Assembly (NCBI GenBank): GCA_016715465.1
Contig: JADKAA010000029.1
Span: forward strand, 2,542,001 to 2,606,000
Length of the DNA: 64,000 nt
Reading direction: 5' to 3'
From: Saprospiraceae bacterium
GTDB lineage: Bacteria > Bacteroidota > Bacteroidia > Chitinophagales > Saprospiraceae
Position numbers and translations under genes: made by a program. Position 1 is the stretch's first letter, and the number at the start of each line of letters is the position of its first letter. This document shows, piece after piece, positions 1-8,023 of this stretch. The notes beneath the pieces are model-generated. The model had not been told where the DNA came from. It did no database searches and was given only the letters and a program-made list of their open reading frames with translations.

Positions 1-305
1 TGCGCCTCGCTGATGTCAATGACACCATCTACGATGCTGCAAGATTCGGAGGCATCTTTCAGGGTGTATAAAATCTCCACGGCATAAGGATATTCCTTTT
101 TTACTTCCGGTGAAATGTTTTCCGGGTAAACGTAGGCCTGGTATGTTTTTCCATCTACCCTTACAATGAGTCCTCCACAACAGGCGCATTTGTTGGTGTC
201 AAATTTTTCAACGATGGCCGGACATGTGTCATCATTGCAATGGCAGCCAATTAAAAAAGCAAAAACAATCAATAGCAGCGCAAAAGCAGGAATTTTCTTC
301 ATCAT
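1..305 (-). CDS. Putative lipoprotein, C-terminus beyond the window
   Basis: The reading frame starts with tandem ATG codons at 305 and 302 and stays open to the window edge, so only about the first 101 residues are visible. The N-terminus has two lysines, a hydrophobic stretch and a lipobox ending LIGC at about residue 21, as expected for a lipoprotein processed by signal peptidase II. The mature part has several cysteines, including a CHC just after the lipobox and a KCACC cluster near residue 42, which could bind metal or form disulfides. I do not recognise the family. The gene is divergent from the DUF3127 gene. Function unknown; the call as a real gene rests on the clean signal sequence and the long open frame. 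Confidence 0.7.
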   Translation of the reverse strand, partial: MMKKIPAFALLLIVFAFLIGCHCNDDTCPAIVEKFDTNKCACCGGLIVRVDGKTYQAYVYPENISPEVKKEYPYAVEILYTLKDASESCSIVDGVIDISEA

Positions 306-440
306 GTTGAAAACGGCAGTTTAAAATTAAGTAACAAAACAGGCATATTCAAAACGAGGTCATCTCCAAAAAGGTTGGGTTTTTATGTGTACATAGTTTG
401 AATCAGGGCATTTTACCGGTAAAAACTGAGCGACATCATG

Positions 441-448
441 TATATTTG
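441..448 (+). promoter_or_regulatory. Probable -7 promoter element of the DUF3127 gene
   Basis: TATATTTG matches the Bacteroidota -7 consensus TAnnTTTG exactly and lies 64 bases before the start codon at 513. I see no good TTG -33 element at the usual spacing, so the call is tentative. Confidence 0.4.
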
Positions 449-512
449 TGCTGCGTTAAAGATGGCCAATGTTTAGGCCGGTATTCGCAAATAAAAAGAT
501 AAATATTATACC

Positions 513-887
513 ATGAATTTCGAAATAGAAGGAACGCTTCACAAAGTATTTGACCTCGAATCCAAAACGGCATCTTTCCAGACCAGGGAATTTGTCATCA
601 CCACGGAAGGCACTTATCCCCAGTTTGTTAAATTTCAAGCCGTTCAAGATCGCACGGGTATCGTGGAAGGTTTGAAGGAGGGAGATAAAATAAAAGTATT
701 TTTCGACATCAGGGGCAGAGAATGGCAGGGTAAGTATTTTACCAACCTCAACGCATGGAAGATCGAAAAAGTGAATAAAGCCGTATCCGCTCCGGATGAC
801 AATCAGGGTTTTCCACCGACCAACTTCGAGCCGTTCAACGAACCGGCAAATGGCAACTTCAACGATTACGGCGACCTGCCATTTTAA
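513..887 (+). CDS. DUF3127 domain-containing protein
   Basis: This 124-residue protein matches the DUF3127 family, a small protein common in Bacteroidota whose biochemical role is not established. The DUF3127 fold occupies about residues 1-90 (N-terminal EIEGTLHKVFD, then VKFQAVQD, and GREWQGKYFTNLNAWKIEKV). It resembles an OB-fold, single-stranded nucleic-acid-binding-like domain, as seen from the pattern of short strands and aromatic residues. The remaining 35 residues are acidic, Pro/Asn/Phe-rich and end in DLPF, like the acidic tails of SSB proteins that recruit partners; that comparison is an inference. The gene stands alone between divergent neighbours and is preceded by a -7 element at 441-448. 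Confidence 0.85.
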   Translation: MNFEIEGTLHKVFDLESKTASFQTREFVITTEGTYPQFVKFQAVQDRTGIVEGLKEGDKIKVFFDIRGREWQGKYFTNLNAWKIEKVNKAVSAPDDNQGFPPTNFEPFNEPANGNFNDYGDLPF

Positions 888-1046
888 GAAACAAGCAGAA
901 TTTCCACAGAAAAGCGACCCCACAATACGCCCAAACAGACAAAATAATATTTCAAAATTTCCGGTTTTTTCCAGGGAATACCGAATTTAATCTGCTTTTT
1001 TGCGGCCGGACGGGGTGTTTATATGCGATATTTAAGCAATAATGCC

Positions 1047-1054
1047 TAATTTTG
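1047..1054 (+). promoter_or_regulatory. Probable -7 promoter element of glyS
   Basis: TAATTTTG fits TAnnTTTG exactly. It lies inside the longest possible glyS reading frame (which could open at 1042) and 60 bases before the ATG at 1114. This supports the downstream ATG as the true start. A convincing -33 TTG was not found. Confidence 0.45.
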
Positions 1055-1113
1055 CCAGGCAAAAGGGCATAGTTCTTGCTGTACAGCATTCATTAACCAC
1101 ATATTTAATTCCC

Positions 1114-2649
1114 ATGGATTTTAAAAATCTGATTTCTCATTGTAAAGAGTATGGATTTATTTACCCATCCAGTGAAATATACGACGGACTCAGTGCGGTA
1201 TATGACTACGGACCGAATGGGGTGGAATTAAAAAACAACATCAAACAATACTGGTGGAAATCCATGGTGCAGATGCACGACAACATCGTGGGACTGGACG
1301 CCGCCATTTTTATGCATCCAAAGACCTGGAAGGCCTCGGGCCACGTCGATGCTTTCAATGATCCCCTGGTTGACAATAAAGACTCCAAAAAGCGTTATCG
1401 TGCAGATCAGTTGATCGAAGGGTACACGGAAAAAATAGAAGCCAAGATCCAGAAGGACTTGGACAAGGCGCGGGAAAAATTTGGCGACAGTTTTGACGAG
1501 ACCATGTTCAGGACGACCAATGGAAGGATCGTAGAGCGTCAGGCAGAAATTGACGTCATTCTGCGCCGCATGAACGATGCCCTGAGGGACGGCAACATGG
1601 AAGAACTCAAAAACATCATCGACGAATGTGGCATTACCTGTGAGGTAAGTGGTTCAAAAAACTGGACGGAGGTTCGACAATTCAACCTCATGTTCAACAC
1701 CCAATTGGGGAACATTGCCGGAGAGGAAAGTAAACTCTACCTCAGGCCGGAAACCGCCCAGGGTATTTTTGTGAACTTCCTCAACGTACAAAAATCAACC
1801 CGGCAAAAAATACCCTTTGGTATCGCGCAGATCGGCAAGGCTTTCCGAAACGAGATTGTAGCACGCCAGTTTATCTTCCGCATGCGCGAGTTTGAACAAA
1901 TGGAAATGCAGTTTTTCCTGCGTCCGGGAGAAGAGATGAAGTGGTATGAGTACTGGAAAGAAACGAGGATGAAATGGCACCTGGCCCTGGGTACGCCACA
2001 GTCTAAGCTGAGATTTCACGACCACGACAATTTGGCCCATTATGCCAATGCAGCTGTTGATATCCAGTTTGATTTTCCATTTGGATTCAGGGAACTGGAA
2101 GGTATCCATTCCAGGACCGATTTTGACCTCACCGAACACCAGAAACTTTCCGGAAAAAAACTGCAGTATTTTGATCCGGAGCTCAACGAAAATTACGTAC
2201 CCTGCGTAGTAGAAACCTCCATCGGTTGCGACAGGATGTTCCTCGCCATGATCAGCCAGGCATTCCAGGAAGAGAAGGTTCCCGATGCAGACGGCAATGA
2301 ATCCACGCGGGAAGTACTAAAACTACACCCTGTATTAGCACCAAACAAGGTTGCCGTTTTGCCGTTACTTAAAAACAAGGAAGAGCTCACCAAAGCAGCC
2401 TTGGCCGTGTTTGACAAACTCAAGTACAAATACCTGTGTCAATACGACGAAAAAGACGCTATCGGGCGCAGATACCGCAGGCAGGATGCCATAGGCACAC
2501 CGTTCTGCGTCACCATAGATTTCGAGACCCTCGAAAACAATACCGTCACCATCCGCGATCGCGACACCCTGCAACAGGAGCGCGTAAAGATCGAAGACAT
2601 AAACAGCAGGATCGGATCCAGGCTGGATTTCAGCGCGGTTTTGGTTTGA
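1114..2649 (+). CDS. glyS: Glycine--tRNA ligase (dimeric, class II)
   Basis: Charges tRNA-Gly with glycine in the cytoplasm. It is the single-chain, homodimeric type (about 511 residues), not the alpha2-beta2 type. Visible class II features are the LRPETAQGIF segment at about residue 210, motif 2 (FRMREFEQMEMQFF) at about 255 and motif 3 (IGCDRMF) at about 370. The anticodon-binding domain occupies roughly residues 400-511 and ends in DFSAVLV. An upstream ATG at 1042 would add 24 residues, but the added stretch is unlike the family and overlaps a promoter-like motif, so I chose 1114 (MDFKNLISHCKEYGFIYP), which matches the usual N-terminus. A rho-independent terminator follows. A diverged copy of the last 20 or so codons occurs again at 4618-4683. 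Confidence 0.96.
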   Translation: MDFKNLISHCKEYGFIYPSSEIYDGLSAVYDYGPNGVELKNNIKQYWWKSMVQMHDNIVGLDAAIFMHPKTWKASGHVDAFNDPLVDNKDSKKRYRADQLIEGYTEKIEAKIQKDLDKAREKFGDSFDETMFRTTNGRIVERQAEIDVILRRMNDALRDGNMEELKNIIDECGITCEVSGSKNWTEVRQFNLMFNTQLGNIAGEESKLYLRPETAQGIFVNFLNVQKSTRQKIPFGIAQIGKAFRNEIVARQFIFRMREFEQMEMQFFLRPGEEMKWYEYWKETRMKWHLALGTPQSKLRFHDHDNLAHYANAAVDIQFDFPFGFRELEGIHSRTDFDLTEHQKLSGKKLQYFDPELNENYVPCVVETSIGCDRMFLAMISQAFQEEKVPDADGNESTREVLKLHPVLAPNKVAVLPLLKNKEELTKAALAVFDKLKYKYLCQYDEKDAIGRRYRRQDAIGTPFCVTIDFETLENNTVTIRDRDTLQQERVKIEDINSRIGSRLDFSAVLV

Positions 2650-2670
2650 TATGCGCCAAAAGGATTACTA

Positions 2671-2702
2671 AAAAGCCTTCAGCGATGCTGAGGGCTTTTT
2701 TA
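2671..2702 (+). terminator. Rho-independent terminator of glyS
   Basis: The stem AGCC(T)TCAGC / GCTGA(G)GGCT with a short loop is followed by a T run. It lies 22 bases after the glyS stop. Confidence 0.85.
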
Positions 2703-2972
2703 TTACAATAAATCAACAAAGTCGTAAAACAGGGGATGACAAAAATGAATTGACTGAAAAGAGGAGATAACTAAACGCGTTTTAACCTCTCTAGTAAATA
2801 AAATATTACGCCTCCATTGTTAAGAATGCCAAATATTAAGGTATAAAGCCACAACCGAATATTAAAATATTTACCGAAGCCTCGATGACGAATAAAAGAT
2901 GTATATTTATAATTAAAATAAAATATTATTTTATATTTAAAGCCAAAATTACACAACAATAAACACAATGAC

Positions 2973-4565
2973 ATGAAAAAAATACTTTTTATACTTTGGT
3001 TGTTTATTTATGATCAAGCCATTGTTTCTCAAAACTACATCCTTGATCCTGCCTTTGGAGACAATGGCATTATTGTCAAAGCTTTAGGCTCATACGGAGT
3101 TTGTCGAGCTTCGGTTCTTCAGCCAGATGAAAAACTAGTATTGACAGGTAATTCTTCATTTGGGTTAGCGAATGGGGATATTACCTTACTAAGATATAAT
3201 TCCGATGGAACGCTGGATAAAACATTTAATTACGACGGTATTGTCACAGAATCCTTTTCGGGTTATGGAAACGCAGCACGAGATGTTGTTGTCCAACAAG
3301 ATGGAAATATTCTTGTTTGTGGTAATGTTGAAAAAAATCCTGCGGGAGGTGATCCTACAAATATTTGTGTGGTCAGATATAAAAGTTCAGGACAACTTGA
3401 CAATAACTTTGGTAAAAGCGGAAAAGTGTCTTTAGCCGTTGGTAAGTATCATGATTCTGCCGAAGGAATGGCTCTACAGCCGGATGGTAAAATTGTATTG
3501 GCCGGTTACTCGGATCAGAACGTCATTGCTCCCTCATATGAAACACGGGCATTTGCCATTGTTCGTCTGAATGCCGATGGCAGCCCCGATGAGAGTTTCA
3601 GCGGAGACGGTAAATTGGTAATTGATGTCTCTGAATTTGCAGGGAATGAAGCGAGGTCTGTTGCTATAGACAACATGGGAAGAATAGTTGCAGGAGGTTT
3701 CGCTTATGCAGGTAAAGATGCGTTTGCTTTGGTCAGGGTAAAAAGTTATGGTGTTCCCGATGCTTCATTCGGACAAAACGGCAAGGTTGTAACGAAGGTA
3801 AATAACTTTGATAACGAAATTACTAAAATTAAGATTCAACCGGATGGAAAAATCCTTGCAGTTGGTTTTGCCAGAGAAGGTACAAGCGTACTGTCAGATA
3901 AAGAAGCCGTTGTGGTAAGGTACAACGAAAATGGTTCGCTGGATAATGGCTTTGGTGAGAAAGGAAAGGCAATAATTAAAATAAGTGGGGATCAGATCTT
4001 AAGTGATGTGGATATTGATTCAAGTGGAAACATCATCGTTTGTGGCTATTCAAAAGCGCCTGCAACCTATATTAATCACATGATGATAATCAGGATGAAA
4101 ACTGATGGTTCATTGGATTCATCTTTTGCAAGCAATGGGGTATTAATCTCTGATTTTAACTTTATTACGGAAGCCAAGTCCATTAAAATACAAGAAAATG
4201 GAAAATTAGTTGTTTCTGGCTGGTGTGTGCAAGCAGGTACATATAAAGTTTTTGTAGCGAGATTTATTTCTTCGGTTGTTTCCACAAAAAACAACTCGGA
4301 AGAGATTTCATCTGTTGAAATTTCCCCCAATCCAGTTGAGGAGAAAACCAGTATCTCGTTTTATCTTAAAAGGAATGATACAGTAACCATAACGCTACTG
4401 GATGAAAATGGAAAACAGATTCAAACAATATGCAGGAATGAGAAGATGTCTGCAGGGAAACACACAGTGAATTTAATTTTAGACAAGGTTCTTCCAAGCG
4501 GGAGGTATGTCTTACAGGTGGCTACAAGTCATGACCTCGCAGGCAGGATGGTTGTAAAAATATAA
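2973..4565 (+). CDS. Secreted delta-60 repeat protein with T9SS sorting domain
   Basis: This 530-residue protein starts with a Sec signal peptide (cleavage after about residue 19, ...IVSQ). It then carries seven visible delta-60 repeats, each with a core like LDxxFGxxGxV next to a PDGKI(L/V)xxG strand, a predicted beta-propeller-like array. The last 85 residues form a type A T9SS sorting domain (VEISPNPVEEK start, VLPSGRYVLQV, ending MVVKI). It is therefore expected to cross the outer membrane by the type IX system and be released or anchored; the ligand is unknown. The gene and its flanks are richer in A+T than glyS. It lies between the native glyS end and a second glyS-like tail, which suggests it arrived as a small insertion. 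No transposase or integrase accompanies it. Confidence 0.9.
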   Translation: MKKILFILWLFIYDQAIVSQNYILDPAFGDNGIIVKALGSYGVCRASVLQPDEKLVLTGNSSFGLANGDITLLRYNSDGTLDKTFNYDGIVTESFSGYGNAARDVVVQQDGNILVCGNVEKNPAGGDPTNICVVRYKSSGQLDNNFGKSGKVSLAVGKYHDSAEGMALQPDGKIVLAGYSDQNVIAPSYETRAFAIVRLNADGSPDESFSGDGKLVIDVSEFAGNEARSVAIDNMGRIVAGGFAYAGKDAFALVRVKSYGVPDASFGQNGKVVTKVNNFDNEITKIKIQPDGKILAVGFAREGTSVLSDKEAVVVRYNENGSLDNGFGEKGKAIIKISGDQILSDVDIDSSGNIIVCGYSKAPATYINHMMIIRMKTDGSLDSSFASNGVLISDFNFITEAKSIKIQENGKLVVSGWCVQAGTYKVFVARFISSVVSTKNNSEEISSVEISPNPVEEKTSISFYLKRNDTVTITLLDENGKQIQTICRNEKMSAGKHTVNLILDKVLPSGRYVLQVATSHDLAGRMVVKI

Positions 4566-4617
4566 GTCGATAACACAAACTCACCATGACCCATCGGACA
4601 TAATAATAACCAAGACA

Positions 4618-4683
4618 CTTGGAATAGAGAACATCCGCAGCAGAATTGGGGCTAAACTTGACTTCTGCGCGGTGTTGGGATAA
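4618..4683 (+). pseudogene. Degenerate glyS 3'-end remnant
   Basis: Read in the frame of 4618, this stretch encodes a peptide containing IENIRSRIGAKLDFCAVL and then a stop. The C-terminus of the intact GlyRS at 2649 contains IEDINSRIGSRLDFSAVL at the same distance from its stop. About 13 of the last 20 residues are identical and most nucleotide differences are silent, so this is a tail from a diverged glyS rather than a recent copy of the neighbour. Upstream of about codon 1 the similarity stops. No start codon or ribosome site belongs to it. It is followed by its own terminator-like hairpin. Confidence 0.7.
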
Positions 4684-4696
4684 ACGGAGTTTATAA

Positions 4697-5038
4697 TTAA
4701 AAATTTAGTAGGCCTCCCGCGTTATGGGGGGCTTTATTTTTTTTTGAGAAGGTCGTCTCGTCAATGATCTTTTTTTTCAAGTCTTCATATTTGGCAAGAT
4801 TCTGAATAAAGACCTTGCTTTTCATAGACTTAATCTTTCTTTCCAGCCTTACAGCATGATCAAAAGCGCTCACCTCTATAGAAAGATATAAAATCCAATC
4901 ATTTGTAAAGGAAGTATAGGTTTTATTGCCATAGGCTCCAGAGTTGTGTTTTTCAATCCGGCTTTCCAGGCAGTCTAAACAGACACCTGTGTAATAGCTA
5001 TCGTGGCTTTTGGAATATAAAATATAGAGAAAAGGCAT
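4697..5038 (-). CDS. GIY-YIG nuclease superfamily protein
   Basis: This small protein (about 113 residues from the chosen start) has the GIY-YIG nuclease core: FLYILYS near the N-terminus, YYTGVCLD at about 15-22, then a conserved helix with RIEKHN. It belongs to the UvrC/YhbQ-like group of stand-alone GIY-YIG proteins, often found beside tRNA genes in Bacteroidota; cellular role and substrate are uncertain. The frame opens at 5062, but those eight residues fall in the tRNA terminator hairpin, so I prefer the ATG at 5038 (MPFLYILYSKSHD). The 3' end runs through the plus-strand terminator at 4710-4745, which makes the last residues (KAPHNAGGLLNF) coincide with a hairpin; they are probably not conserved. 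Confidence 0.85.
   Translation of the reverse strand: MPFLYILYSKSHDSYYTGVCLDCLESRIEKHNSGAYGNKTYTSFTNDWILYLSIEVSAFDHAVRLERKIKSMKSKVFIQNLAKYEDLKKKIIDETTFSKKNKAPHNAGGLLNF
4710..4745 (+). terminator. Terminator hairpin downstream of the glyS-tail remnant
   Basis: GCCTCCC GCGTTAT GGGGGGC is followed by TTTA and a run of ten T. It sits 27 bases after the stop of the glyS-like tail, the same arrangement as the intact glyS, so it may have come with the remnant. It also ends the delta-60 transcript. Confidence 0.75.
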
Positions 5039-5051
5039 GGGCGAAGGGGTT

Positions 5052-5083
5052 AAAAAAGCCATCTTCCGGGAGGAAGATGGCTT
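5052..5083 (-). terminator. Terminator of the CAT-anticodon tRNA
   Basis: On the minus strand AGCCATCTTCC TCCC GGAAGATGGCT is followed by six T. The 11-bp perfect stem begins three bases after the encoded CCA end of the tRNA. Confidence 0.88.
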
Positions 5084-5085
5084 GG

Positions 5086-5162
5086 TGGTGGTCCCACCAG
5101 GACTTGAACCTGGGACCCTCTGATTATGAGTCAGATGCTCTAACCGACTGAGCTATAGGACC
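5086..5162 (-). tRNA. tRNA with anticodon CAT (Met, or Ile2 if lysidine-modified)
   Basis: The 77-base gene folds as a standard cloverleaf: acceptor GGTCCTA/TGGGACC (one G-T pair), D-stem GCTC/GAGC, anticodon stem TCTGA/TCAGA with loop CTCATAA, T-stem CCAGG/CCTGG, discriminator A and an encoded CCA (5086-5088). The anticodon CAT is at 5126-5128. It lacks the initiator-type mismatch at the acceptor end (G1-C72 pairs), so it is not the initiator. Elongator Met and Ile2 cannot be told apart reliably by eye. The first 35 bases (5128-5162) recur in a tandem array immediately upstream. Confidence 0.95.
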
Positions 5163-6134
5163 GATAAGTAAATAAAAAGATCGTACACACATTAGGTAAG
5201 ACCATCTGTCCCGATAGCTATCGGGAGAGTCAGATGCTCTAACCGACTGAGCTATAGGACCGATAAGTAAAAAAAAAGATCGTACACACATTAGGTAAGA
5301 CCATCTGTCCCGATAGCTATCGGGAGAGTCAGATGCTCTAACCGACTGAGCTATAGGACCGATAAGTAAAAAAAAAGATCGTACACACATTAGGTAAGAC
5401 CATCTGTCCCGATAGCTATCGGGAGAGTCAGATGCTCTAACCGACAGAGCTATTCCCGATCGTTATCGGGAGAGTCAGATGCTCTAACCGACTGAGCTAT
5501 TCCCGATCGTTATCGGGACGGAAAAATAAAAAGATCAAACACACATTAGGTAAGACCATCTGTCCCGATAGCTATCGTCCCCGAAAGTTATCGGGAGGTC
5601 AGGTGCTCTAACCGACAGAGCTATTCCCGATCGTTATCGGGACGGAAAAATAAAAAGATCGTACACACATTAGGTAAGACCATCTGTCCAGATAGCTATC
5701 GTCCCCGAAAGTAATCGGGAGGTCAGATGCTCAAACCGACTGAGCTATTCCCGATCGTTATCGGGACGGAAAAAAAAAGATCGTACACACATTAGGTAAG
5801 ACCATCTGTCCCGATAGCTATCGTCCCCGAAAGTAATCGGGAGGTCAGATGCTCAAACCGACAGAGCTATTCCCGATCGTTATCGGGACGGAAATAAAAA
5901 GATCAAACACACATTAGGTAAGACCATCTGTCCCGATAGCTATCGTCCCCGAAAGTAATCGGGAGGTCAGATGCTCAAACCGACTGAGCTATTCCCGATC
6001 GTTATCGGGACGGAAAAAAAAAGATCGTACACACATTAGGTAAGACCATCTGTCCCGATAGCTATCGTCCCCGAAAGTAATCGGGAGGTCAGATGCTCTA
6101 ACCGACAGAGCTATTCCCGATCGTTATAGGAACG
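5129..6134 (-). repeat. Tandem array of truncated tRNA 5' halves with palindromes
   Basis: Ten copies of the 5' half of the CAT tRNA begin (plus-strand left edge) near 5129, 5228, 5327, 5426, 5473, 5597, 5721, 5843, 5965 and 6087. The first belongs to the intact gene. Spacing is 99 bp for the first three, 47 for the fourth, then 124, 124, 122, 122 and 122. Copies 2-3 keep tRNA bases 1-35, breaking at the anticodon. Copies 4-10 keep only D-arm to anticodon 5' stem; their acceptor part is replaced by the palindrome TCCCGATCGTTATCGGGA or close forms. Between the halves lie a conserved spacer (ACACACATTAGGTAAGACC) and the palindrome TCCCGATAGCTATCGGGA. None of the extra copies has a 3' half, so none can fold as a tRNA. 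The open frame through copies 1-3 is a by-product. Confidence 0.92.
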
Positions 6135-6232
6135 CGTTAAAAAGCGGGGCGAAGATAGCCAGAATCTGCAAAAAAAAGAAGAAAAATGCGTTTTTCCACA
6201 ACAAATGGTGCAAAACATCGAGGGGCAAATCG

Positions 6233-6263
6233 TTGTAATAATGGATATTCTGTTGTATTTTTG
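6233..6263 (+). promoter_or_regulatory. Bacteroidota-type promoter of dnaN
   Basis: A TTG at 6233-6235, a 20-base spacer and TATTTTTG at 6256-6263 fit the primary sigma-factor consensus of this phylum. The start codon of dnaN is 44 bases downstream. Confidence 0.65.
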
Positions 6264-6307
6264 CAGACCTTGGATTTTATCCATAACCGGTTTAAATATA
6301 AAATATT

Positions 6308-7429
6308 ATGAAGTTTGAAGTTTCCTCTTCGGAGTTGTTGAAAAGCCTGCAGGTGGCCTCTGGTGTAATCGCACCCAGCCCGGTACTGCCTGTCACAGAA
6401 GATTTTCTTTTTCACTTAAAAGGCAATACCCTCACCATCAGGGCAACCAATGTGGAAAATACCGTCATCAGCAAAACAGAGGTTAATGGCATTGAGAAAG
6501 GGGAAATTGCCATTTCTGCGAAGATGCTCCTGGAAACACTCAAGGCCTTGCCGGACCAGCCAATAACCATTGGTCACACCGAAGACGCCAACAGCAATGC
6601 CATAGAAATAGTATCCAGTTATGGTAAATACCATCTGGTGGGCGATAATCCCGAAGACTTTCCCATTATCAGCGAGGACGATCAAATGGAGACTTTCAGC
6701 TTTGAATGTCAGAAGCTGTCTATTGCATTGTCAAAAACAAGTTTTGCCGTAAGCAATGATGAAATGAGGTTGGCCATGACCGGTGTGCTCATGATGATTG
6801 ATTATAACAAAGTGGTTTTTGTGGCTACCGATGCACACAAGTTGGTAAAGTACACCTTTGGCAATGTAAACACAGAAATTTCTGAGTCGATCATCCTTTC
6901 TAAAAAACTGATTACTTTATTGAAAACCGCGCTTCCGGGACATGGAACCGTGGACATAAGTTTTAACCGAAAAAATGCCATTTTTCAGTTTGGCGATACC
7001 AAGATTATTACAAAACTGATTGAAGCTAAGTATCCGGACTATAATGCAGTGATTCCCGTTGAAAATCCCAATGAACTTACCGCCAATAAAAAAGACCTTC
7101 AAAACTCACTGAAAAGGATCGGCATTTATGCCAACAAATCTACCAACCAGGTGGTGTTGAATATGTCGGAAAACAGCCTTACGTTGTCTGCACAGGACAT
7201 TGACTTTTCCAATGAAGCCGTTGAACAACTGGCATGCCGCTATACAGGTGAGCCGATGAGTATGGGTTTCAATTCCAGGATTTTTGTAGAGTTGCTCAAC
7301 AATATTGATACCGAGGAAACCATAATGCAGCTGTCCACACCAAGCAGGGCGGGCATCATCCTGCCCTCAGAGCAGGAAACCGATGAGCACATCATGATGC
7401 TCATTATGCCTGTCTTATCGGGATATTAA
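6308..7429 (+). CDS. dnaN: DNA polymerase III subunit beta (sliding clamp)
   Basis: The ring-shaped dimer holds polymerase III on DNA and also serves as a docking hub for other replication and repair proteins. The 373-residue length and the three repeated clamp domains (about 1-125, 126-245, 246-373) are standard. The N-terminus (MKFEVSSSELLKSLQ) and the terminal segment with a MLIMPVL-type strand are typical. The start at 6308 is supported by the promoter at 6233-6263. The stop overlaps the nadD start by one base, so the two are translationally coupled. dnaA is not adjacent, as is common in Bacteroidota. Confidence 0.97.
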   Translation: MKFEVSSSELLKSLQVASGVIAPSPVLPVTEDFLFHLKGNTLTIRATNVENTVISKTEVNGIEKGEIAISAKMLLETLKALPDQPITIGHTEDANSNAIEIVSSYGKYHLVGDNPEDFPIISEDDQMETFSFECQKLSIALSKTSFAVSNDEMRLAMTGVLMMIDYNKVVFVATDAHKLVKYTFGNVNTEISESIILSKKLITLLKTALPGHGTVDISFNRKNAIFQFGDTKIITKLIEAKYPDYNAVIPVENPNELTANKKDLQNSLKRIGIYANKSTNQVVLNMSENSLTLSAQDIDFSNEAVEQLACRYTGEPMSMGFNSRIFVELLNNIDTEETIMQLSTPSRAGIILPSEQETDEHIMMLIMPVLSGY

Positions 7430-8016
7430 TGGAACAAAAGGGCAAACGCATTGGTCTCTTTTTTGGATCCTTCAATCCAGTCCATACAGGTCATATGATC
7501 ATTGCCAACTACATGGTAACCAAAGCCGGCCTTGATGAAGTTTGGATGGTGGTAAGCCCCCATAACCCGTTGAAAGAAAAAAAAAGTCTGGCCAACGACC
7601 ACGACAGGTTGCACCTTGTCAATCTCGCCATTGGTGATAATCCGAAAATCAAAGCCTCCAATATTGAATTTTCCCTGCCTAGACCTTCCTACACCATAGA
7701 TACACTTGTTTATTTAGGTGAAAAACACCCACAACACAGATTTGTCCTGCTCATGGGGGGTGACAATCTGGTCAACATTGATAAATGGAAAAACCATGAA
7801 AAACTACTGTCGGGGTATGAAATCTTTGTCTATCAGCGACCAAGGTATGAAGCGCCACTTTATACAGCCCTCCCAAGCATACAGTTCATGGATGCACCCT
7901 TACTGGACATATCTGCCACGTACATCAGAGAGTCAATAAAAAATGGATATTCTGTGGAATATCTTGTCCCCGACCGTGTATATCAATACCTGCTTAATTC
8001 AGGTATGTACCGATAA
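7429..8016 (+). CDS. nadD: Nicotinate-nucleotide adenylyltransferase
   Basis: Transfers AMP from ATP to nicotinate mononucleotide, giving deamido-NAD in NAD synthesis. The 195-residue protein shows the nucleotidyltransferase signature GSFNPVHTGH, with HxGH at residues 19-22, and the C-terminal ISATYIR motif at about 161-167 that binds the ATP phosphates. MGGDN near residue 105 is also typical. The ATG overlaps the last base of dnaN. The gene converges on the metalloprotease gene with only seven bases between the stops and no clear terminator. Confidence 0.96.
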   Translation: MEQKGKRIGLFFGSFNPVHTGHMIIANYMVTKAGLDEVWMVVSPHNPLKEKKSLANDHDRLHLVNLAIGDNPKIKASNIEFSLPRPSYTIDTLVYLGEKHPQHRFVLLMGGDNLVNIDKWKNHEKLLSGYEIFVYQRPRYEAPLYTALPSIQFMDAPLLDISATYIRESIKNGYSVEYLVPDRVYQYLLNSGMYR

Positions 8017-8023
8017 CCGGCGT

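Noticed and set aside
1042..1113. Longer N-terminus for glyS
   Set aside because: The region contains a -7-like TAATTTTG and is unlike known GlyRS N-termini.
2771..2974. 67-residue minus-strand frame before the delta-60 gene
   Set aside because: AT-rich intergenic DNA. The hydrophobic composition reflects base composition only and no ribosome site was seen.
5124..5390. Open frame with a repeated 33-residue peptide
   Set aside because: It is read through tandem tRNA-half units, and its periodicity is that of the DNA repeat. There is no separate start signal.
5129..6134. CRISPR array
   Set aside because: Repeats are 99-124 bp units, not 24-40 bp with unique spacers. No cas genes are nearby, and the repeated part is clearly a tRNA half.
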